Source of the DNA: Planctomycetaceae bacterium
GTDB taxonomy: Bacteria > Planctomycetota > Planctomycetia > Pirellulales > UBA1268
Length of the DNA: 39,536 bases
Reading direction: 5' to 3'
Assembly (NCBI GenBank): GCA_947459185.1
Contig: CANHCU010000022.1
Location: 1-39,536 of the forward strand
Every line of letters starts with the position of its first letter. Position 1 is the stretch's first letter. Below the pieces are notes generated by a model, which did no database searches, had not been told where the DNA came from, and saw only the letters and a program-made list of their open reading frames with translations. Below, in pieces: positions 34,269 to 39,536 of the stretch. The position numbers were made by a program, and so were the translations under genes.

Positions 34269-35074
34269 AATCACTTGCGAAACAAGGTGCCGTGGCGTTG
34301 CTGCTCGCAGCCGGGTGCCTGCGGCTGAACGCCGAGGAAGCGACGCCTGTCGCTGGCTGGACCGAAGACTTCAACACGAAGTCGTGGGTTGAACGCTGGG
34401 TGCCGTATGGACGCCTGGCGGATGGCACGTGGGCCCAGGGCATCGAGGGCCACTGGCCGAAAGGAGAGAAATCGATCTTCTCCCGGCGGGAATGGTGGCA
34501 GCTCGAAGAGGGCATGATCCGCGGCACGAATTTCCCCAACGAGTCCCACGCCGCCGGCCTCTCGCGGCGAGACAAGTTTCCGCGGCCGTTCCAGCAGACC
34601 GGCGTGAGGGTGCGGTGCCGGCTGCGGCTCGGTGACGCGACGACCGCGCGGATCCGGATCGGCGGCACGTCGCCCGGCATCAAGCCCGACGAGGCGACGG
34701 ACAACCATGTGGCCGTGGTCGACGTGCGGCCCGCCGGCATCCGGTTCTGGAATGGCAACCGCGTGCTTATGGCCGAGGAACCACAGACCGATCCGGCGGC
34801 TGGCGTGAAGGCGAAGCCCAAACGGCAATTCAAGAACGACGTGCTCGAGCAGGTGTCGGACCGGCCGATCGCACCGCTCGAGTGGCACGATGTGCTCTAC
34901 GAGGTGAAGCAGCGGGACATTCGGGTGGTGGTCGATGGCGAGGAGGCACTGACCTACCAACTGCCACACGAACAGCCGATCCAAACGTTCAGCCTCGAAG
35001 TCGACGGCGACAAACGCTCCGTCGGCAAGGCCTGGTTCGACGAGGTGTCGGTGGAACCGCTGCCGCGGGAATGA
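34265..35074 (+). CDS. Exported DUF1080/LamG-like jelly-roll protein
   Basis: The 269-residue protein has a signal peptide with LLLAAGC near residue 18, which could also be a poor lipobox. The body has WTEDFNTKSWVERWVPYG, WWQLEEGMIRGTN, alternating strands and a final FSLEVDGDKRSVGKAWFDEVSVEPL. This matches the concanavalin-like fold of DUF1080 (3-keto-disaccharide hydrolase-like) proteins seen widely in planctomycetes. Catalytic residues cannot be assigned. The start overlaps the lipoprotein stop (ATGA), making it the third gene of a coupled unit. A carbohydrate-binding or lyase-like role is inference. Confidence 0.65.
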   Translation: MKSLAKQGAVALLLAAGCLRLNAEEATPVAGWTEDFNTKSWVERWVPYGRLADGTWAQGIEGHWPKGEKSIFSRREWWQLEEGMIRGTNFPNESHAAGLSRRDKFPRPFQQTGVRVRCRLRLGDATTARIRIGGTSPGIKPDEATDNHVAVVDVRPAGIRFWNGNRVLMAEEPQTDPAAGVKAKPKRQFKNDVLEQVSDRPIAPLEWHDVLYEVKQRDIRVVVDGEEALTYQLPHEQPIQTFSLEVDGDKRSVGKAWFDEVSVEPLPRE

Positions 35075-35121
35075 AGGCCTGACATCGCCCTCGTCCAAGA
35101 GCGAGCTGCTCCAAGATCGCC

Positions 35122-36039
35122 CTAATCCAGCAGCAACGGCTCGGGCATAAAAGTCACGATCGGAATCAGAAACGAGAGCACCCCGAGCACCGTGCGGGCC
35201 AGGCCCAGCGGCCGGCCGTCGGAGCGGATCGGAGGGTGATCGGTGCCTAGCAGCGTCACGATCACCACCATCGCGACCCAGTTGGTGCGACCGAGGATCA
35301 CGATCGCGGCGATCGACGCGATGAGCACGCTCCGTGCGATCCAGTGAGCCCGTCGCCCGAAGATGGCGTAGCTCACGTGGCCGCCGTCGAGCTGGCTGAT
35401 CGGAATCATGTTGAGTCCCGTCACGAGCAGGCCCACCCAGCCGGCCATGAAGAGCGCGTTGGGAGCGATGGTCGCGTCGGCGGCGATGTCGGGGCGGACC
35501 AGCCCGAGAATGCCGCGGGCCAACGGCGGCATGGCAAAGGGACTATGCTTCGCCGGCTCGCCAGCCAGCAGGCCGACGGCCAAAACGGGAAGGGCGATCA
35601 CGAGCCCGGCCAGCGGCCCAGCCAGCGCGATGTCGAAAAGTTGCCGACGGTTGGCCCGGGAGCCCTCCATCCCGATCACGGCCCCCATCGTGCCGGTGAG
35701 CAGCACCGGCACCGGAATGAAGAACGGCAGCGTGGCCGGAATCCCGTGCAGTCGGGCGGCGATAAAGTGCCCCGCCTCGTGGGCCCCGAGCACCGCCATC
35801 ACCGCTGCCATATAAAGCAGCCCCCGTTGCCAGTGCTCCGCCACCTCGAGGCCAAACTGGTCGTCGAAGCCGAGCAGCTCCGCCTCCCAGCCCGATACGC
35901 CCGCCGCGAAGGTGGTGATGCAGGTGAGCAGAAAGAGCAATGCCTGCAGCCGCATCGGCTGCCGCCGCATCGGCAACGCAGCGGGCCCCGCTGTATACGG
36001 CGGGGAACCGGGCTCGAAACCGTGGGAAAGCGGCTGCAT
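35122..36039 (-). CDS. Site-2 protease family (M50) membrane metalloprotease
   Basis: The 305-residue membrane protein has the zinc motif HEAGH (87-91) in a transmembrane helix. The second motif NMIPISQLDGGH supplies ligand Asp218. About six hydrophobic helices are present, with no PDZ domain visible. M50 proteases cut membrane-anchored substrates, often anti-sigma factors. This one resembles the plant/cyanobacterial EGY-type layout with GTMGAVIGMEGSRANRRQLFDIALAGPLAG between motifs. Start 36039 follows TGGAG closely. The open frame extends to 36279 but overlaps the divergent neighbour's leader. It is convergent with the DUF1080-like gene. Confidence 0.88.
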   Translation of the reverse strand: MQPLSHGFEPGSPPYTAGPAALPMRRQPMRLQALLFLLTCITTFAAGVSGWEAELLGFDDQFGLEVAEHWQRGLLYMAAVMAVLGAHEAGHFIAARLHGIPATLPFFIPVPVLLTGTMGAVIGMEGSRANRRQLFDIALAGPLAGLVIALPVLAVGLLAGEPAKHSPFAMPPLARGILGLVRPDIAADATIAPNALFMAGWVGLLVTGLNMIPISQLDGGHVSYAIFGRRAHWIARSVLIASIAAIVILGRTNWVAMVVIVTLLGTDHPPIRSDGRPLGLARTVLGVLSFLIPIVTFMPEPLLLD

Positions 36040-36148
36040 CGACTCCACAATACAGGTTTTGTGACTCGGCTGGTAAGCTGCGGTCAGCCGGAAGCTCCGC
36101 GGAGTTGCGGAGCGCCGAACCCACTTGATCGCTCGCGAGGGAATTTCG

Positions 36149-37858
36149 ATGTCGTTCCTGCCTGTCAGCTGTCGTGGTCTGCGAAGGACAGTGGCCGCCT
36201 GTGCCGTGGCTGCCACCCTCTGCGTGGGCGGCCTCGTGCCGGCACACGCCGACGAGCGGACGGTCTTGGCCGTCGTCACCTGCGACAGCTATGCCGACCT
36301 CAAGAGACAGTTCGGCTGGCTCGGGGCCCAGGTCGGCCAGCCTGGCCTGCCCGGCATGCTCGAGTCGGTGCTTCTCATGGCCACACAGGGCCGGGGCCTG
36401 GCCGGGCTCGATGTGAAGCGGCCGCTGGGCGCGGTGCTGACGACCGACGGCGGCGACATCGCCGTGCACGGCTTCGTGCCGGTCAAGAGCCTCGACAAGC
36501 TGCTCGATTCACTCCAGGCCGTAACCGGCCCCACCGAACAGTCGGGCGAGACCCGCAGCCTCACGCTTCCCAGCGGTGTCGCGCTCACCGTGCTTGAGAA
36601 GAATGGCTGGGCCGTCGTGTCGCCGCAGGGCATCGACGCCGAGGCGGTCGATGATCCCGCGCCGCTGTTCGCCCCGCTCTCGGAGAACTACACGCTCGGC
36701 ATCGAGCTGTTTCCCCACCGGTTGCCGGACTCACTTCGCCAGCAGCTCCGCATGCTGATCGAACAGGGGGCGGCCGCCGCAGGCGAACAGGGCCAGCAGC
36801 TGGATGGCCGCGCAGTCGCCGCCGCGCTTGACAGCCTGGGCAACACCGAGTCGCTGGCCCTGGGCATCGCGATCGACAGCGAAAAGGATCGGCTCTTCAT
36901 CGAGAACCGCACCGTGGCGGTGCCGGGCTCTCCCATGGCCCAGGCCATGGAAGGCTCCGACAAAGGGCAGTCAACCGTGCCCATGCCGCCGGCCGTTGAC
37001 GGCAAACGCCACGCAGTCAATGGGCATTTGGTGCAGTCGGTACCCGCTGCCTCCCGTGAGGAGGCTCAGATCATGCTTGATCAGGCTCTCCCTCCCGGCA
37101 GTAACGATCCGCTGACGAAGACCTTGTCACTGTTGTTGAGGGAGTCGCTGGCGTCGGTGCTCGCTACCGGCGGCATCGATGCGGCGGTCTGTATCGACAA
37201 GATCGCTGCAGCGAAGCCGACTGCCCTGCCCTCCATCACGGCGGGACTGCGGGTGAAGGATGGCGCGGCCCTGGAGAACCGCATCAAGCAGTCGTTCGGC
37301 GGTCTGAACACTGGAAAGACCCCGCTGCCCCCGGGCGTGGACGTCGCCTTCAACTCGGGCAAGGTCGGCGCAGCCAATCTGCACACGATCACCATCGACC
37401 TGAGCGAGACCGACGCCGCCGAGAGCCTCGGCAAGTCGCTCGAACTCACCCTGGCCGTTGCGCCGGACTATGCCTTTCTGATGGCGGGCGGCGATCCGCG
37501 ACAGCGGCTGGCAACCGCGCTTGGGCCAGAGGGCAAGGCCGATTCGCAGGCCAAACCGATCGTCGGCCTCGACGTGTCGGTGAATCGCGTGCTGGCCTAC
37601 GCCGCCGACCGGGGAGCCCTGCCCGCCGAGGCGGTTCCCGCTGCGGAAGAGAACGACAGCGACAAGCAGGATGGCAACGTGAAGCTGCTCATCCGTCCGA
37701 TTGAACGGGGCGTGGCGACCAGACTATCGGCCGACGGCAGCGCGGTGCGGGCACTCGCAGCCGGCGCCGGTGCCGGGGCTGCCAATGCCAACGGTCAGGC
37801 GATCCCGCCGGGACTGCCAATTCCGAATGGGTTTCCGGTCCCGGCGCCCGCGCGATGA
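36149..37858 (+). CDS. Secreted protein of unknown function
   Basis: The 569-residue protein has a signal peptide (RRTVAACAVAATLCVGGLVPAHA) and then DERTVLAVVTCDSYADLKRQFGWLG. Repeated blocks look like an internally duplicated alpha/beta fold: SLDKLLDSLQAV with GWAVVSPQ, later GLRVKDGAALENRIKQSFGG with DYAFLMAGGDPRQRL. The C-terminus is Gly/Ala/Pro-rich (AGAGAGAANANGQAIPPGLP). It resembles large planctomycete periplasmic proteins without assigned function, and no catalytic motif is seen. GAGGGA lies six bases before ATG 36149, preferred over 36125. A dyad follows at 37895-37922. It appears to be a single-gene unit. Confidence 0.7.
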   Translation: MSFLPVSCRGLRRTVAACAVAATLCVGGLVPAHADERTVLAVVTCDSYADLKRQFGWLGAQVGQPGLPGMLESVLLMATQGRGLAGLDVKRPLGAVLTTDGGDIAVHGFVPVKSLDKLLDSLQAVTGPTEQSGETRSLTLPSGVALTVLEKNGWAVVSPQGIDAEAVDDPAPLFAPLSENYTLGIELFPHRLPDSLRQQLRMLIEQGAAAAGEQGQQLDGRAVAAALDSLGNTESLALGIAIDSEKDRLFIENRTVAVPGSPMAQAMEGSDKGQSTVPMPPAVDGKRHAVNGHLVQSVPAASREEAQIMLDQALPPGSNDPLTKTLSLLLRESLASVLATGGIDAAVCIDKIAAAKPTALPSITAGLRVKDGAALENRIKQSFGGLNTGKTPLPPGVDVAFNSGKVGAANLHTITIDLSETDAAESLGKSLELTLAVAPDYAFLMAGGDPRQRLATALGPEGKADSQAKPIVGLDVSVNRVLAYAADRGALPAEAVPAAEENDSDKQDGNVKLLIRPIERGVATRLSADGSAVRALAAGAGAGAANANGQAIPPGLPIPNGFPVPAPAR

Positions 37859-37894
37859 GCGGAGCTCGGCCGCTTCAACAACAGTTCCACCGAG

Positions 37895-37922
37895 GCGTTG
37901 AACCGAACGGTTCGTTCAACGC
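37895..37922 (+). promoter_or_regulatory. Dyad between secreted-protein gene and lysA
   Basis: GCGTTGAAC (37895-37903) and GTTCAACGC (37914-37922) are perfect 9-bp arms around a 10-base centre that itself contains GAAC/GTTC. A weak T-rich stretch follows (TTCGTCTTTTATC). It could be a terminator for the upstream gene or an operator for lysA. Confidence 0.45.
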
Positions 37923-37973
37923 GGTCCTTCGTCTTTTATCCTCACACGCCTTCACACCACACACCTTTACACC

Positions 37974-39332
37974 TTGATCACCAATAACACGACATCCTCC
38001 GGTTCCCAGGCATCTGCGCACGCATCAGGCAGTTCCACTCCGTCCAGCATCCGCACGCAGATCGCTGGCGTGAACGTGGCCGACCTGGCCCGCGAGCACG
38101 GCACGCCTCTCTATGCCTACGACGCCGACATGATCCGGCAGCGCTGCCGCGACCTCGCCGCCTGGGACACGGTCCGCTTCGCTCAGAAGGCCTGCTCGAA
38201 CCTTGCCGTGCTCGATCTGATCCGCCGCGAGGGCGTGGTGGTCGATGCCGTGAGCACCGGTGAGATCCACCGGGCTCTCAAGGCCGGCTACTCCGCGCAC
38301 GCCGACCGTGCTGCCGCAGCCGATGGCCTGCCGCCGGTGCACCCGATCGTCTATACGGCCGATATCTTCGACCGGGCGAGTCTCGACGCAGTCGCGAAAC
38401 TTGGGATTCACGTCAACTGCGGCTCGGCCGACATGATCGAGCAATTGGCCGAACGCGTGCCAGGGGCAAACATCACGCTGCGGGTGAATCCCGGCTTTGG
38501 CCACGGCCATAGCCAGAAGACCAACACCGGCGGTGAGGGCTCGAAGCACGGCATCTGGCACGAAGACATCCCCGAGGTGCTCCGCCGCGCCGAGTGGGCG
38601 GGGCTGTCGGTGAGCGGCCTCCATATGCACATCGGCAGCGGCACCGATCTGGAGCATCTGGCCGAGGTGGCCAGCGCGCTCGAGCGGGTGGCGATCGAGA
38701 TTGGCCGTTCACTCACGATGGTGAGTGCCGGCGGCGGCCTGCCGGTGCCCTACAAACCGGGCGAGGTCCATGCCGATCTGGGCGGCTATTTTCAGCTTTG
38801 GGATGGGATGCGAAAGCGGCTCGAAGAACGCTTCGGCCACCGCATCCGTCTGGAGATCGAGCCGGGCCGTTATCTCACGGCCGAGTCAGGATACGTGGTC
38901 ACGGAGGTTCGCGCCATCAAGCGGCAGGGCTCGCGGAAATACCTGCTCGTTGACGCCGGTTTCAACACACTTGCGCGGCCGGTGCTCTACGGCTCCTACC
39001 ATCCGATGAGCCTCTGCCCGGCGAAGGCTGAGTCGGCCGCTGACTTGGTCGCCGGGGCCGCCGCAGAGGAGGTGGCGGTGGGTGGACCGTTGTGCGAATC
39101 GGGCGACATCTTCACGCAGACCGATGGCGGCTTCGTGGCCTCGCGGGCGTTGCCGCCGGCACAGGTGGGCGACCTGCTCGTGATCGAGATCGCCGGTGCC
39201 TACGGCTTCGTGATGGCGAGCAACTACAACTCGAAACCCTTGCCGGCCGAGGTGCTGATCGACGGCGGCAAGGCGAGGCTCGTCCGCGCCCGGCAAACCC
39301 CCGAGGACCTTGTCCGCGGCGAGACCGTCTGA
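37974..39332 (+). CDS. lysA: Diaminopimelate decarboxylase
   Basis: LysA removes CO2 from meso-diaminopimelate to give lysine, the last step of lysine synthesis, using PLP. The product is ~452 residues from TTG 37974. The PLP lysine is Lys72 in FAQKACSNLAVL. Other marks are VNPGFGHGHSQKTNTGGEGSKHGI, HMHIGSG, SAGGGLPVPY, EIEPGRYLTAESG, the active-site Cys374 in LCESGD, and GAYGFVMASNYNSKP. The start is uncertain: no Shine-Dalgarno sequence precedes TTG, the leader is almost free of G, and the first ~28 residues are a Ser/Thr-rich tail not shared by the family. GTG codons near 38069-38081 are alternatives. A terminator follows at 39362-39386. Confidence 0.92.
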   Translation: MITNNTTSSGSQASAHASGSSTPSSIRTQIAGVNVADLAREHGTPLYAYDADMIRQRCRDLAAWDTVRFAQKACSNLAVLDLIRREGVVVDAVSTGEIHRALKAGYSAHADRAAAADGLPPVHPIVYTADIFDRASLDAVAKLGIHVNCGSADMIEQLAERVPGANITLRVNPGFGHGHSQKTNTGGEGSKHGIWHEDIPEVLRRAEWAGLSVSGLHMHIGSGTDLEHLAEVASALERVAIEIGRSLTMVSAGGGLPVPYKPGEVHADLGGYFQLWDGMRKRLEERFGHRIRLEIEPGRYLTAESGYVVTEVRAIKRQGSRKYLLVDAGFNTLARPVLYGSYHPMSLCPAKAESAADLVAGAAAEEVAVGGPLCESGDIFTQTDGGFVASRALPPAQVGDLLVIEIAGAYGFVMASNYNSKPLPAEVLIDGGKARLVRARQTPEDLVRGETV

Positions 39333-39361
39333 AAAGGTGACGTCAACGAATAACCGCAGAT

Positions 39362-39386
39362 CCCCCGGCTCACGCCGGGGGCTTTT
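39362..39386 (+). terminator. Rho-independent terminator of lysA
   Basis: CCCCCGGC-TCAC-GCCGGGGG (39362-39381) is a perfect 8-bp stem followed by CTTTTAT. It begins 30 bases after the lysA stop. Confidence 0.85.
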
Positions 39387-39395
39387 ATAAAAATT

Positions 39396-39512
39396 CCATA
39401 CAAGCCCGGAGCGCAAGCGATGGGATTCCCCAACCGTCCATACAAGCCCGGAGCGCAAGCGATGGGATTCCCCAACCGTCCATACAAGCCCGGAGCGCAA
39501 GCGATGGGATTC
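39396..39512. repeat. Tandem array of a 42-bp repeat (2.8 copies)
   Basis: Two full copies (39396-39437 and 39438-39479) and a third of 33 bases (39480-39512) are identical. The core CCCGGAGCGCAAGCGATGGG can fold into a hairpin: CCC/GGG, one G-U, two adjacent G-A/A-G pairs, GC/GC and a GCAA tetraloop. The period is a multiple of three, so all frames stay open and repeat peptides appear in translation, but no start signal or gene is supported. Sequences with this core are, as I recall, scattered through planctomycete genomes. There are no spacers, so it is not a CRISPR array. The array may continue, or related copies may lie, beyond 39536. Confidence 0.85.
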
Positions 39513-39536
39513 GCGGCCAACAAAAAATCACCGGGC

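Noticed and set aside
39396-39512. CRISPR array
   Set aside because: Copies abut without variable spacers and no cas gene is present.
38886-39523. Minus-strand frames encoding 14-residue repeat peptides at the right edge
   Set aside because: The repeats arise because the 42-bp unit is divisible by three. There is no start signal, and the frames run antisense into lysA.
39224-39536. Attachment site or transposon end at the right-hand repeats
   Set aside because: No transposase, target duplication or terminal inverted repeat is visible within the window.

Overview
The window reads as a high-GC chromosomal segment of a planctomycete, most likely of the Pirellula/Rhodopirellula type. The inference rests on protein families almost confined to that phylum: a DUF1552/DUF1592 pair with c-type heme motifs, a DUF1559 pseudopilin-like protein followed by a lipoprotein, a LEPR-like N-terminus on a secreted protease, and LSPEAAxALA leucine-rich repeats. 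The dense coding with many 4-base ATGA stop/start overlaps fits the same picture. No rRNA, tRNA, CRISPR array or complete mobile element is visible.

Layout. 1-596 holds the N-terminal part of a serine recombinase running off the left edge (minus). 597-1151 is mostly non-coding and contains a candidate small RNA ending in a very strong UUCG-loop terminator, plus a possible ParE toxin remnant. A GYF_2 membrane protein (minus) follows. A ~3000-residue cyclic beta-1,2-glucan synthase is translationally coupled to a P-type cation ATPase (plus, ~1.8-13.6 kb). Next come a rhomboid protease (minus) and a secreted subtilisin with a structured leader (plus).

From 21.7 kb down to 16.6 kb on the minus strand lie glyA-aguB-aguA and then doxX-galM. 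The agmatine-to-putrescine enzymes are thus coupled to serine hydroxymethyltransferase. A XylR-type LacI/AraC hybrid regulator diverges from glyA.

From 32.4 kb down to 23.3 kb, six minus-strand genes run in one direction: DUF1552, DUF1592 cytochrome-like, LRR-like protein, enolase-superfamily enzyme, MFS transporter and Tat-exported TIM-barrel epimerase. Most junctions overlap or nearly overlap. The exception is a 297-base gap before the MFS gene, filled by a large inverted-repeat element. I infer a carbohydrate or sugar-acid utilisation locus, substrate unknown.

From 32.5 to 35.1 kb on the plus strand lies a coupled trio: pseudopilin-like DUF1559 protein, lipoprotein and DUF1080-like protein. 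Then follow an M50 site-2 protease (minus), an unrecognised secreted protein (plus) and lysA (plus). The right edge has a terminator and a tandem array of a 42-bp repeat whose core folds into a GNRA-capped hairpin. Part of that core recurs in the 25.9-kb element. The least explained parts are the RNA-like elements at 0.9-1.13 kb, 14.5 kb, 25.9 kb and 39.4 kb.
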